DNA of 64,000 nucleotides from Allorhizobium undicola ORS 992 = ATCC 700741 (GTDB lineage Bacteria > Pseudomonadota > Alphaproteobacteria > Rhizobiales > Rhizobiaceae). The stretch lies in contig NZ_JHXQ01000005.1 in the NCBI RefSeq assembly GCF_000621665.1, positions 186,001 through 250,000 of the forward strand, in the 5' to 3' direction. Positions 18,527 to 27,422 of this stretch are shown piece by piece. Both the position numbers and the translations under genes were made by a program. The notes beneath the pieces were generated by a model. The model worked only from the letters and a program-made list of their open reading frames with translations, did no database searches and had not been told where the DNA came from. How positions within the stretch are numbered: the first letter of the stretch is position 1; each line of letters opens with the position of its first letter.

Positions 18527-19192
18527 TTACTTCGCCATATCGCCGCTGCGGGCAAAAGCCGCCAGCACCATGCGTTCGGAGCGCTGGAGATAGGCATCGA
18601 GTGCCGCGGCGGCGGCTTGCGGCTTGCCCTGAAGCAGGAGGTCGAGGATCTCGCGATTGAGCGGCACGAAGGGTGCGTGAAGCAGTTCGGGATCGGCCAG
18701 AAGACCGAAGCTCAGCCGCAATTCCGCAGCGATGCGGGCGTAGAAATCATTGAGGCGATGGCTGTCGGCAAGATCGACAATGGCACTGTGAAAGCGCATA
18801 TTGGCGCTGCCCACACCCTGCCAATCCTTCGCTTCAAGACAGTGACAGGCCTCCTCCACCGCCTCGCTCATCTGCCTGACGGCCGGATGATGGGCAAAGC
18901 CCTGCTCCAGCGCCCGGCATTCCACCAGCCGCCGCACGCGGTAAATGTCGATGATCGAGGCCATGCTGGGGGTGGAAACGAACACACCGCGATTGGCCTC
19001 GTGCCGCAAAAGCCCGTCCTTGGTCAGCAGACGAAAGGCCTCGCGCAGCGAATTGCGCGACACATCGAGCCTTGCGCTGAGTGCTGCCTCCGAAAGACGC
19101 TGACCCGGCGTCAGCTCGCCTGCAATCAGCCGGTCGCGGATCTGGCCCGCCAGCCGCTCGGCAAGGGAAAGCGTTTCGGTCTCTTCGGTCAT
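18527..19192 (-). CDS. GntR family (FCD-type) regulator, probable controller of the 5-oxoproline cluster
   Basis: A 221-residue regulator with an N-terminal winged helix (IRDRLIAGELTPGQRLSEAA, then LDVSRNSLREAFRLLTKDGL) and an all-helical FCD effector domain carrying the metal-binding Asp/His pattern (RFHSAIVDLADSHRL). It is divergent from the transporter gene that opens the pxp cluster, with two palindromes in between (19330-19365). Regulation of that cluster is inferred from position. Its stop lies four bases from the acdR stop (convergent). Confidence 0.88.
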   Translation of the reverse strand: MTEETETLSLAERLAGQIRDRLIAGELTPGQRLSEAALSARLDVSRNSLREAFRLLTKDGLLRHEANRGVFVSTPSMASIIDIYRVRRLVECRALEQGFAHHPAVRQMSEAVEEACHCLEAKDWQGVGSANMRFHSAIVDLADSHRLNDFYARIAAELRLSFGLLADPELLHAPFVPLNREILDLLLQGKPQAAAAALDAYLQRSERMVLAAFARSGDMAK

Positions 19193-19329
19193 CGCGCGGT
19201 CCTGTTGTTGCCGGGACTATTGCCTATGCCCCGATGAGCGGCAAGGGAGCCACCGCGAGCCGCCCGTCTTTGCACAAGCAATGCGCAATGGCTGACCATG
19301 TCCTATGCATCGCGCTGCACAATTAGGCA

Positions 19330-19365
19330 ATATTGCAGAGCAATATAGAATTATTGTTGAACAAT
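19330..19365. promoter_or_regulatory. two palindromic operators upstream of the pxp cluster
   Basis: ATATTGC-AGA-GCAATAT (19330-19346) and ATTGTT-G-AACAAT (19353-19365) are perfect inverted repeats with centres 21 bases apart, about two helical turns. The second has the TTGT-N-ACAA look of GntR/FCD operators. TTGACG at 19367-19372 could be a -35 box directly beside them, which fits repression. Confidence 0.55.
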
Positions 19366-19445
19366 CTTGACGAAAGCGCTGAACGTGGCAAAGTCATGGC
19401 CACAGCATCCGCGAGGGGCGGATGACGAGAACAAGGAGCAAGGCC

Positions 19446-20699
19446 ATGGAGCACACGCCGGCAGACGCAAACAGCGACCCGCAGACGGGCAGCCGAAAAA
19501 CCAGCCGCAACGCGCTGATGGCCGCGATTTTCCTGATGGCGACCTCAGCCATCGGCCCCGGCTTCATTACCCAGACCGCGACCTTCACCGCTTCGCTGGG
19601 GGCCGCCTTTGCCTTCGGCATTCTGGCTTCCATCCTCATCGACTTCGTGGTGCAGCTCAACATCTGGCGCATCGTGACGCTTACCCGCCGCCGGGCCTCC
19701 GACATTGCCAATGCAGCCATTCCCGGTTCCGGCTATCTGCTGGCCGTTCTCGTCATTTTCGGCGGGCTGTTCTTCAACATCGGCAATATCGGCGGCAGTG
19801 GCCTTGGCCTCAATGCCATGCTGGGGCTCGATCCGAAGATCGGCGGCGGCATCAGCGCGCTGATCGCCATCGGCATCTTTCTCTCACGCCGCGCCGGTCT
19901 CTTGGTGGACCGCTTCATCATTGTTGCGGGCGTGATGATGATTGCCCTCACCCTGTTCGTCGCCATCGTTTCCGGTCCGCCGGTGGGACAAGCCCTTTAC
20001 GAGACCTTCCTGCCGTCCACGATCAACTTCGCCGCCATCGTGACCATTGTCGGCGGCACGGTCGGGGGCTACATCACCTATTCCGGCGCCCATCGGCTGC
20101 TGGACAAGGGCATGACGGGGCGTGAAAACCTTGCCGCCGTCAACCGCGCCGCCCTCACGGGCATTGCCGTGACAGGCCTCATGCGCTTCGTACTGTTCCT
20201 TGCCATTCTGGGCGTCGTGTCCGCAGGCCTTGTCATCGACACCTCCGGCAAGGGTGCAAATCCCGCAGCACAGGCATTTCAGGCCGCGGCAGGCGATCTT
20301 GGCCTGCGCATTTTCGGCGTCATTCTCTGGGCAGCCGCTATTACCAGCGTCATCGGCGCGGCCTATACCTCCGTATCCTTCCTCACCGTCTTCAAGCAGG
20401 ATATGAGCGAACGCGCCCGCAATGTCGCGACGGTGATCTTCATCGCGGTATCGCTGTTCTTCTACGTGGTCATCACCACGCCGCCTGCCCAGATGCTGGT
20501 TTTCGTCGGTGGCCTCAACGGCCTTATCCTGCCCATCGGCTTCTCCATCTTCATCTATGCCGCGTGGAAACGTCAGGATCTCATGGAGGGCTACACATAT
20601 CCGGCATGGCTGCTGGTGCTCGGCGCCCTCACCGCTGGCCTTACATGGTATATGGGCTACAAGGCCATCGGGCCGATCTTTGCCCTGCTCGGTCTTTGA
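19446..20699 (+). CDS. NRAMP-family (YcsG-like) transporter of the 5-oxoproline cluster
   Basis: A 417-residue membrane protein with about 11 helices, resembling the NRAMP superfamily (ATSAIGPGFITQTATFTASL resembles the first NRAMP helix). The canonical metal-binding DPGN is replaced by GPGF, so transition-metal transport is doubtful. Bacillus subtilis ycsG, next to pxpA and kipI/kipA, encodes a similar protein, suggesting uptake of 5-oxoproline or a related amino acid. AAGGAG seven bases before the ATG at 19446 is the better start; the ATG at 19422 is an alternative. It is the first gene of a five-gene, tightly spaced operon. Confidence 0.85.
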   Translation: MEHTPADANSDPQTGSRKTSRNALMAAIFLMATSAIGPGFITQTATFTASLGAAFAFGILASILIDFVVQLNIWRIVTLTRRRASDIANAAIPGSGYLLAVLVIFGGLFFNIGNIGGSGLGLNAMLGLDPKIGGGISALIAIGIFLSRRAGLLVDRFIIVAGVMMIALTLFVAIVSGPPVGQALYETFLPSTINFAAIVTIVGGTVGGYITYSGAHRLLDKGMTGRENLAAVNRAALTGIAVTGLMRFVLFLAILGVVSAGLVIDTSGKGANPAAQAFQAAAGDLGLRIFGVILWAAAITSVIGAAYTSVSFLTVFKQDMSERARNVATVIFIAVSLFFYVVITTPPAQMLVFVGGLNGLILPIGFSIFIYAAWKRQDLMEGYTYPAWLLVLGALTAGLTWYMGYKAIGPIFALLGL

Positions 20700-20714
20700 C
20701 AAACGGAGGAAGAC

Positions 20715-21482
20715 ATGCCCGCCATCGATCTCAACAGCGACCTTGGGGAAAGCTACGGCGCCTGGCGCATGGGCGATGATGCCGCCATGCTGGCCGTCGT
20801 CTCCAGCGCCAATATTGCCTGCGGTTTTCATGCCGGCGATCCCGCCGGGATCTATCGAACGGTAAAGGCCGCCGCCGAAAGGGGCGTGGTCATCGGCGCG
20901 CATGTTTCCTATCCCGACCGGGTCGGCTTTGGCCGCCGCGATCTGGATGTCACCAGCGAGGAACTGATCGGCGACGTGATCTACCAGATTGGCGCGCTGA
21001 AGGGCCTTGCCGCTGCCGCAGGCACCACGGTGCGCTATGTGAAGCCGCATGGCGCGCTTTACAACCGCATTGCCCATGACCCGAAACAGGGCCAGGCAGT
21101 GATCGATGCCATCAAGGCCGTGGATGCCTCGCTGGTGCTGATGGGTCTTGCCAATGCGCCGATCCTTGCCCTTGCGCAGAAATCCGGCCTGAAAACCGTG
21201 GCGGAAGCCTTTGCCGACCGCGCCTATACCCCGAAGGGCGAGCTTGTCTCCCGCCGCGAGGCAGGTGCCGTGCTGCATGACCGCGAAGAGATTGCCGCCC
21301 GCATGGTGCGGCTTGCCCGCGAAGGCAAGCTGGAAGCCGTGGATGGCAGCATCATCGCCATCGAGGCGCAATCCATCTGCGTGCATGGCGACAGCCCCGA
21401 CGCGGTGGCGATTGCGCAAACCATCGCGGCGCGGTTCAAGGCCGAAGGCATTGCCGTTTCCTCTTTCCTTCCAACCCATTGA
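20715..21482 (+). CDS. pxpA: 5-oxoprolinase subunit A (LamB/YcsF family)
   Basis: A 255-residue protein of the LamB/YcsF family with the signatures [49 protein letters not shown] and [14 protein letters not shown], all characteristic of PxpA. With PxpB and PxpC it carries out ATP-dependent hydrolysis of 5-oxo-L-proline (pyroglutamate) to glutamate. CGGAGGAAGAC lies just before the ATG. Gaps to neighbours are 15 bases upstream and seven bases downstream, so the gene is in an operon. The length is normal for the family. Confidence 0.95.
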   Translation: MPAIDLNSDLGESYGAWRMGDDAAMLAVVSSANIACGFHAGDPAGIYRTVKAAAERGVVIGAHVSYPDRVGFGRRDLDVTSEELIGDVIYQIGALKGLAAAAGTTVRYVKPHGALYNRIAHDPKQGQAVIDAIKAVDASLVLMGLANAPILALAQKSGLKTVAEAFADRAYTPKGELVSRREAGAVLHDREEIAARMVRLAREGKLEAVDGSIIAIEAQSICVHGDSPDAVAIAQTIAARFKAEGIAVSSFLPTH

Positions 21483-21489
21483 GGCTGCC

Positions 21490-22296
21490 ATGACCGATCT
21501 GAGCCATCTTGCCCATGTCGATGCGGAGGCAGCACGCGCCGCCCGCAGCCGTTACCGCGCAGGCGCCGTGGAGCCGACGGCAGGCGTTGCGCCGGGCTTT
21601 ACCCAGGCCAACATGATCGTGCTGCCGCGCGACTGGGCCTTCGACTTTCTGCTCTATGCGCAGCGCAACCCGAAAGCCTGCCCCGTTCTCGACGTGTCCG
21701 ATCCCGGCTCGCGGCACACGCAACTGGCCAGGGACGCCGATCTTGCCACCGACCTGCCGCTCTACCGCATCTGGCGCGACGGCAGACTTGTGGAGGAAAC
21801 GGCGGATGCCAGTGCGGCCTGGGGCGAACACCCCGATCTCGTCAGCTTCCTGATCGGATGCAGCTTCACCTTCGAAACGCCGATGCTGGAGGCGGGCATC
21901 GAGATCCGCCACATCACCGACAAGACCAATGTGCCGATGTATCTGACCAATCGCGCCTGCCGCCCGGCGGGGCGGCTGACCGGCAATATGGTCGTCTCCA
22001 TGCGGCCCATTCCGGCAAGCCGCGTGGCCGATGCGGCAACGATTTCCGGCCGGTTTCCCGCCGTGCACGGTTCACCCGTGCATGTGGGCGCACCGCAGGA
22101 CATCGGCATTGCCGATCTTTCGAAGCCGGATTTCGGCGATGCCGTGCGCATCGAGCCCGGCGAAGTGCCAGTGTTCTGGGCCTGCGGCGTCACCCCGCAA
22201 GCCGCCGTGATGGCCTCGAAAGTGCCCTTCGCCATTACCCATGCGCCGGGGCACATGTTCATTACCGATATTCCCGATTCCGTCTATCACGCCTGA
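21490..22296 (+). CDS. DUF1445 family protein (YcsI-like; D-glutamate cyclase-related)
   Basis: A 268-residue DUF1445 protein, annotated in databases as a putative hydro-lyase. Conserved segments include [52 protein letters not shown] and [10 protein letters not shown]. In Bacillus subtilis ycsI sits in the same pxp/kip cluster. Mammalian D-glutamate cyclase, which forms 5-oxo-D-proline, contains a DUF1445 region, so a role in converting or racemising 5-oxoproline-related compounds is plausible. No activity is proven for the bacterial family as far as I know. The start at 21490 follows GAGGCTGCC directly after pxpA. Confidence 0.88.
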   Translation: MTDLSHLAHVDAEAARAARSRYRAGAVEPTAGVAPGFTQANMIVLPRDWAFDFLLYAQRNPKACPVLDVSDPGSRHTQLARDADLATDLPLYRIWRDGRLVEETADASAAWGEHPDLVSFLIGCSFTFETPMLEAGIEIRHITDKTNVPMYLTNRACRPAGRLTGNMVVSMRPIPASRVADAATISGRFPAVHGSPVHVGAPQDIGIADLSKPDFGDAVRIEPGEVPVFWACGVTPQAAVMASKVPFAITHAPGHMFITDIPDSVYHA

Positions 22297-22303
22297 GGCC
22301 AGG

Positions 22304-23914
22304 ATGCGCATTCTTCCCGTCAGCCTGACGACGATCCTTGTGGAACTGGCCGATCTCGACGAGACGCTGGCACTTTTCGCCTCGCTTGAAGCAGCCCCCG
22401 TTGCGGGCATCGAAGACATGGTGCCTGCCGCCCGCACGGTGATGATCCGCTTTCGTCCGGAAACAATCAGCGTCGGGGCACTGGCGGCCGAAATTGCCAG
22501 CCGCGATCTATCGGCGAAAATTCCGCCCTCCGACAGGCTTGTCGAAATTCCCGTCACCTATGACGGCGAGGATCTCGGCGATGTTGCCGATCTCACCGGA
22601 CTTCCGGTGGAAGAGGTCATCCGCCGCCACACGGAGAGTGTTTTCACCGTGGCCTTTTGCGGTTTTGCGCCCGGCTTCGGCTATCTCGTCGGTGGTGATC
22701 GGAGGCTGCATGTGCCGCGCCGCAAAAGCCCGCGCACGCGCATTCCGGCAGGGTCGGTGGCGCTGGCCGGGGCGTTCAGCGGTGTCTATCCGCAGGCAAG
22801 CCCCGGCGGCTGGCAATTGATCGGCTCGACGCCGCTGAAAATGTGGGACATTGGCCGCGATCCCGGCGCGCTGTTCCAGCCGGGCTACCGGGTACGCTTC
22901 ATCGACATGGCCAGGCAAAAGACGGTCATTCCCGTCGAGGCTCCAAAAGCAGCACCGGACCCCATACCGCAAGACGCCCCGCAGCTCAGGGTTTTGGCCG
23001 CACCCATGCCGCCGGTCTTTCAGGATCTTGGCCGGTTCGGCCAGACGGGTCAGGGCGTCTCGGCCTCCGGCGCGCTCGATCGGGGGAGTTTCAATGCCGC
23101 CAACCGCATTGTCGGCAACCCGTTCAACACGCCAGCACTGGAAGTGACCCTTGGCGGATTGGCCTTCGAGGTGAATTGCCGCGCCGTCATCGGCCTTGCC
23201 GGTGCGCCCTGTCCGATCAGCATTCGCGACGCCTCCGGCCAGACGATCGACGCCGCGCCATGGCAACCGGTTCCGCTGGAAGCGGGTGATGTCGTCACGC
23301 TCGGCCACCCGCCTTGCGGTATGCGCGCCTATCTTGCGGTGCGCGGCGGCTTTGCCGTCAAACCCGTGCTGGGCAGTGCCGCCACCGATACGCTGGCCGT
23401 GGTGGGGCCGGAGCCGGTAACGGTTGGAACCGTGCTGGCGCTGAAAGGCCATTGCGAGGGTCTTTCAGCCGTTTCCACTACAGAAGCCCCCGCCTTCGCC
23501 TTTCCCGCCATGGGCGAGGAGGTGGTGCTGGACGTGGTGGCTGGGCCGCGCACCGACTGGTTTACCGAAAAAGGGCTTGAAACGCTGACAGGGCAAAGCT
23601 TTCAGGTCACGCCGCAATCAAGCCGCGTCGGCATCCGTCTCGGCGGCGACGTTGCCATCGAGCGCAAGGACAGTGCCGAGCTGCCAAGCGAAGGCACGGC
23701 CACCGGCGCCATTCAGGTGCCGCATAGCGGCCAGCCGGTGCTGTTTCTGGCCGATCATCCGCTGACCGGTGGTTATCCGGTCATCGGGGCGGTGGCCGAA
23801 TATCATCTTGACCTTGCCGGTCAAATTCCCGTTCACGCCACGATCCGTTTCCGGCCTGTCCGCGATTTTGCCGAAATCCAGCCAGAACAAAAACAGGGAG
23901 GAGAACCCCGATGA
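22304..23914 (+). CDS. fused 5-oxoprolinase subunits B and C (KipI-KipA fusion)
   Basis: A 536-residue fusion. Residues 1 to about 215 are PxpB/KipI-like ([54 protein letters not shown]). Residues about 235-536 are PxpC/KipA-like ([34 protein letters not shown], the [14 protein letters not shown] block, [17 protein letters not shown]). In E. coli these are two separate subunits. The same KipI-KipA pair is homologous to the carboxyltransferase region of urea carboxylase. The ATG at 22304 lies seven bases after the DUF1445 stop, and the stop overlaps the start of the next gene (ATGA 23911-23914). It could serve a hydrolase (PxpABC) or a biotin-dependent carboxylase, given its partner. Confidence 0.93.
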   Translation: MRILPVSLTTILVELADLDETLALFASLEAAPVAGIEDMVPAARTVMIRFRPETISVGALAAEIASRDLSAKIPPSDRLVEIPVTYDGEDLGDVADLTGLPVEEVIRRHTESVFTVAFCGFAPGFGYLVGGDRRLHVPRRKSPRTRIPAGSVALAGAFSGVYPQASPGGWQLIGSTPLKMWDIGRDPGALFQPGYRVRFIDMARQKTVIPVEAPKAAPDPIPQDAPQLRVLAAPMPPVFQDLGRFGQTGQGVSASGALDRGSFNAANRIVGNPFNTPALEVTLGGLAFEVNCRAVIGLAGAPCPISIRDASGQTIDAAPWQPVPLEAGDVVTLGHPPCGMRAYLAVRGGFAVKPVLGSAATDTLAVVGPEPVTVGTVLALKGHCEGLSAVSTTEAPAFAFPAMGEEVVLDVVAGPRTDWFTEKGLETLTGQSFQVTPQSSRVGIRLGGDVAIERKDSAELPSEGTATGAIQVPHSGQPVLFLADHPLTGGYPVIGAVAEYHLDLAGQIPVHATIRFRPVRDFAEIQPEQKQGGEPR

Positions 23915-25677
23915 AAAAAGTGCTGATCGCCAATCGCGGCGAAATCGCGCTGCGCATCATCCGCGCCTGCCGGGATCATGGACTGCAATCTGTGGCCGTC
24001 TATGCCGACCCGGATGCCGAGGCGCTGTTCGTCAAACATGCCGACGAGGCCTATGGCCTTTGCGGCAGCCTTCCGGCGGAAACCTATCTGGACATCGAAA
24101 AGCTGATCGCCATCGCCAGACGCTCCGGCGCGGATGCCGTGCATCCGGGCTATGGCTTCCTCTCCGAACGGGCGGAATTCGCGCAAGCCGTGCTCGATGC
24201 CGGGCTGATCTGGATCGGTCCCCGGCCAGAGGTGATCGAGGCGCTGGGCGACAAGGTGAAGGCCCGCGACATCGCAAAATCCGTGGGCGCACCCCTGGTG
24301 GCTGGCAGCGACGGGCCGGTTTCATCGGCTGCCGAGGTGGTGGCCTTTGCCGAGCGCCATGGCCTTCCCGTGGCGATCAAGGCTGCCCATGGCGGCGGCG
24401 GGCGCGGCCTCAAAGTTGCGTGGAAGATGGAAGAGGTGGCCGAGCTTTACGCATCCGCCGTGCGCGAGGCGAAGGCCGCCTTTGGCCGGGGCGAATGCTT
24501 TCTGGAGCGGTTTCTGGATCGTCCGCGCCATATCGAGGCGCAGATTCTGGCCGATACGCATGGCAATGTCGTGGTGATGGGCACGCGGGACTGCTCGCTG
24601 CAACGGCGAAACCAGAAACTGGTGGAAGAGGCTCCGGCGCCCTTTATCAGCGATGAACAGCGCCGCCAGATTCATGACGCCGCCAGGGCCATTTGTGCAG
24701 CGGCCGGTTATACCGGCGCGGGCACGGTGGAGTTCCTGCTGGGCGCGGATGGCACCATCTCCTTTCTGGAGGTCAATACGCGGCTACAGGTGGAACATCC
24801 GGTGACGGAGGAAACCACCGGCATCGATCTCGTCATCGAACAGTTCCGCATTGCCGAAGGCCTGCCGCTCAGTCTCACCGAAACGCCCGCGCCACGCGGC
24901 CATTCCATGGAATTTCGCATCAATGCCGAGGATCCGGGCCGGGGCTTTCTGCCGACGCCCGGCAGGATCTCGGCTTTTCAGGCGCCCTCCGGCCCCGGCA
25001 TCCGGCTCGATAGCGGCGTGGAGAGCGGCTCCGCCATTCCAGGCCTTTACGATAGCCTCGTCGCCAAGCTGATTGTCACCGGCGCGACCCGCGAAGAGAC
25101 CTTGCGGCGCGCCCGCCGGGCGTTGAGCGAATTCACCATCGAAGGCGTGGCAAGCGTTCTGCCCTTCCACCGCGCCGTGCTGGAGGAAAAGGACTTTACC
25201 GGCGAGGACGGCTTCAAGGTGCATACGCGCTGGATCGAAACGGATTTTGCGCCGGGGCTGGCGGCCATGGCCCGGCCGGACCCCCTGCCGCAGGACGGAT
25301 TGGTGCGGATGGTGCTGGAGATCGATGGCAAGCGGCACCGCATTGGCCTGCCGCCCGCCCTGCTCGGAGGACTTGCCGGAATGGGAACCGGAATGGGAAC
25401 CGGAATGGTAACAAGGCCGGATCACGCGACCGGAAAAAATGCCTCCGCGCCCGCAGCCCCTTCGGGCGCCGTGATCGCTCCCGTCTCCGGCACCCTGCAA
25501 TCCTACAAGGCCGAGGCAGGCAGCCGGGTGAAGAAAGGCGACCTGCTGGCTGTGATGGAGGCCATGAAGATGGAAACCCAGCTTCTGGCAGACGCCGACG
25601 GGACTTTCGAGCAGGACGCCAAGGCCGGAGACTATATCGAGGCGGGCAAGGTTCTCGGGCGAATCACCCCTCAGTAA
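23911..25677 (+). CDS. biotin carboxylase fused to biotin carboxyl carrier domain
   Basis: A 588-residue protein. Residues 1 to about 450 form biotin carboxylase: [32 protein letters not shown], the glycine-rich ATP loop [12 protein letters not shown] and [16 protein letters not shown]. After a linker, a biotinyl domain ends the chain with the biotin-acceptor lysine in [10 protein letters not shown]. It carboxylates biotin using ATP and bicarbonate. The gene overlaps the KipI-KipA fusion by four bases, so the products are probably made together. Together they match the domain set of urea carboxylase, but with PxpA instead of allophanate hydrolase. The linker contains a 12-base tandem repeat. 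Confidence 0.94.
   Translation: MKKVLIANRGEIALRIIRACRDHGLQSVAVYADPDAEALFVKHADEAYGLCGSLPAETYLDIEKLIAIARRSGADAVHPGYGFLSERAEFAQAVLDAGLIWIGPRPEVIEALGDKVKARDIAKSVGAPLVAGSDGPVSSAAEVVAFAERHGLPVAIKAAHGGGGRGLKVAWKMEEVAELYASAVREAKAAFGRGECFLERFLDRPRHIEAQILADTHGNVVVMGTRDCSLQRRNQKLVEEAPAPFISDEQRRQIHDAARAICAAAGYTGAGTVEFLLGADGTISFLEVNTRLQVEHPVTEETTGIDLVIEQFRIAEGLPLSLTETPAPRGHSMEFRINAEDPGRGFLPTPGRISAFQAPSGPGIRLDSGVESGSAIPGLYDSLVAKLIVTGATREETLRRARRALSEFTIEGVASVLPFHRAVLEEKDFTGEDGFKVHTRWIETDFAPGLAAMARPDPLPQDGLVRMVLEIDGKRHRIGLPPALLGGLAGMGTGMGTGMVTRPDHATGKNASAPAAPSGAVIAPVSGTLQSYKAEAGSRVKKGDLLAVMEAMKMETQLLADADGTFEQDAKAGDYIEAGKVLGRITPQ
25378..25413 (+). repeat. 12-base tandem repeat inside the biotin carboxylase linker
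   Basis: GGAATGGGAACC occurs twice and then a third time as GGAATGGTAACA, in frame. It encodes a Gly-Met-Gly-Thr repeat between the carboxylase and biotinyl domains. Copy number could vary between strains without shifting the frame. Confidence 0.8.
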
Positions 25678-25698
25678 CGGAATTTCACGCCAGAAATG

Positions 25699-25725
25699 GA
25701 GGTGCGGCCAGCTTGGGCGCACCTC
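25699..25725 (+). terminator. possible terminator of the pxp cluster
   Basis: GAGGTGCG (25699-25706) pairs with CGCACCTC (25718-25725), followed by TTCTG, 22 bases after the biotin carboxylase stop. The stem is good but the T-run is poor. Confidence 0.45.
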
Positions 25726-25834
25726 TTCTGCTCCGGCCCGCCTGGGGCCAAGGGCTTTTCCACACTTCAATTCACCAAGACCGCCGCACAAGAGCAGTTC
25801 ACTGTTCAAAGGAAACGATGGACCACTCTAACCG

Positions 25835-25890
25835 TTTGTTTTTACGCAATTTCGGACGAAATCCGGGTTCCACTTTTTCCGGAACAATGC
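25835..25890 (+). repeat. interspersed repeat, family A
   Basis: TTTGTTTTTACGCAATTTCG, then a degenerate GACGAAATCCGGGTTCC core and CACTTTTTCCGGAACAATGC, closely match copies at 9271-9329, 40499-40556 and 42497-42554. Confidence 0.75.
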
Positions 25891-26281
25891 ATTGGTGGAC
25901 CAGAGCCCGACGCCATGGAAGATCATTGTTTGCGCCTGCATAATTCCTTGGACCGGAACCAGCTTCAGGTAATATTTATCATTTATATTCAAAGCATTAA
26001 AACGTTCTTTGTCCGTTTGCGAAACCGCGCGGCGAGATCATTTGGATTTTCCCCTTGCCGTTTCCGGCAGCAATTTTCCCGCCCAAAAACGGACTGTGGT
26101 TCCTGACGCCCGACGCTTCCGCTTCCATTAACTAATAGTTAACTATGCGAGACATAAACAGGTAGAGTCCGGCTTTCAACCGTTTGGAGATCGGACAGGC
26201 ACCGCGCAACCGGGAATGACGCAATTTCGCCGGATACGGCAACGCCCATGGCAAGCAGACGGATTTTCGCAGGCGGACTGT

Positions 26282-27193
26282 ATGGAAGCCCATTTTTCAC
26301 CCCGCCGGCATCTGCCGCTTTGCACCGCTCTTGCGGTGCTGTTGCTTTCCGGCTGCGCCAGTCAGCAGGTGGCGAAGCCACTGGAGAGCGTGCGCATGGT
26401 GGAGGCCGATCGGGCCATGATCCTGCCGCCACCCGGCAGCCATTCGGTCTCCGGGGTGATCGAGAAAACTGCCGGAAACCTCACGGAACAGCGGGTTCTG
26501 CTGGCGACAAATTCCAACGTGCCGGGGCAGAACTATCTCAACATCAGGCTTTATGGCTCAACCCCCGCCGGCGAGGGCGGCAGCCACCGTGGCTTGAGCG
26601 CGCCCGGCCTGCAAAGGGAAGCCTATAATGCCACCAATGGCGTGGCATCCCAGCCTTCCGCCCTTTTCATGCAAAACAGCTACGGGCCTTTCGGCTTCGC
26701 CTCAGGCAAGGGGCCGAGCGGCGATCATTGCATCTATGGCTGGCAGCAGATCAGGAGCCCCGAGAACCAGCGGTCCTCCCTTGGCAATCTCGGCGTGGTG
26801 GACATCCGGGCGAGACTTTGCGACCGGCAGGCGGGCGAGAACGAATTGTTGAAAACCATGCTGGGCTATACCGTCACCGGGGCTTACGGCTCTGCCGCAT
26901 GGAACCCCTATGGCGCACCGAGATCGGCAGAGGCCGTGCTGGCCGGCACGGCGCGCCCGGCCTCCGCAGCATTTTCTCCATCCATCCCCACAGCGCCCGT
27001 GGCAGCACCCCACCCCGCAAGACCGGCCGCGCCGAAGCCGGCCGCAAGCCCGGTGCCCGACAGCATGGTGGAGCCCGTGGCGAAAGGCCCGCCCGTTCCC
27101 CTGCCTCAAGCCGCAACTGCATCGCAACGGGACAGTTCCGCGCCCAAGGCAACCACCACGCCGACCGTTGTGGTACCGCTGCCGACGCAATGA
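26282..27193 (+). CDS. bcsN: cellulose biosynthesis lipoprotein BcsN
   Basis: A 303-residue predicted lipoprotein. The N-terminal signal ends in the lipobox LLLSGC at about residues 21-26. The central region (LESVRMVEADRAMILPPPGS, DHCIYGWQQI, VVDIRARLCDRQAGENELL) resembles BcsN, a protein encoded in alphaproteobacterial cellulose operons. The last 80 residues are alanine/proline-rich and probably disordered. It likely sits in the outer or inner membrane facing the periplasm and helps cellulose export or assembly; its exact role is unknown. The ATG at 26282 is chosen because it places the signal peptide at the N-terminus. It is the first gene of the bcs operon. Confidence 0.8.
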   Translation: MEAHFSPRRHLPLCTALAVLLLSGCASQQVAKPLESVRMVEADRAMILPPPGSHSVSGVIEKTAGNLTEQRVLLATNSNVPGQNYLNIRLYGSTPAGEGGSHRGLSAPGLQREAYNATNGVASQPSALFMQNSYGPFGFASGKGPSGDHCIYGWQQIRSPENQRSSLGNLGVVDIRARLCDRQAGENELLKTMLGYTVTGAYGSAAWNPYGAPRSAEAVLAGTARPASAAFSPSIPTAPVAAPHPARPAAPKPAASPVPDSMVEPVAKGPPVPLPQAATASQRDSSAPKATTTPTVVVPLPTQ

Positions 27194-27387
27194 AGGGTTG
27201 ATCTGCCGGTGTGAAAGGCGATCATTGGCAAGGCGTGCGAGACCCATGCTGGACATGAGGATCAGAAAGGAACAAATCATTTAAGAAATATGAAATAAAC
27301 ATGTCCTCACATACCGGCAGGAAAGCAGCGTGCGACCGCGCCGCATTGGCCAGATCAGGAATGGCTGCAACATGAGTTGCAGGCCGC

Positions 27388-27405
27388 CCGCCCCTTGCGG
27401 GGCGG
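27388..27405 (+). promoter_or_regulatory. hairpin beside the bcsA ribosome binding site
   Basis: CCGCCCC (27388-27394), loop TTGC, then GGGGCGG (27399-27405), a perfect 7-base GC stem that ends five bases before the AAGGAG of bcsA. It may modulate ribosome access or stabilise the bcsA end of the transcript. Confidence 0.45.
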
Positions 27406-27422
27406 TAAAAGGAGCAGATCGA

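Larger units (their letters stand above)
25678..26281. other. 604-base intergenic region before the cellulose operon
   Basis: It holds the possible terminator at 25699-25725, a family A repeat copy at 25835-25890, and an AT-rich stretch (25970-26160) with TAGTTAACTA (26133-26142), a perfect palindrome. The latter part probably carries the bcs promoter. Open frames here have no coding support. Confidence 0.55.

Noticed and set aside
19446-20699. Calling the NRAMP-family protein a manganese transporter
   Set aside because: The DPGN metal motif is not present, and the gene lies in a 5-oxoproline operon.
19884-21491. 535-codon open frame on the minus strand over the transporter and pxpA genes
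   Set aside because: Antisense to conserved genes and compositionally like a frame shadow.
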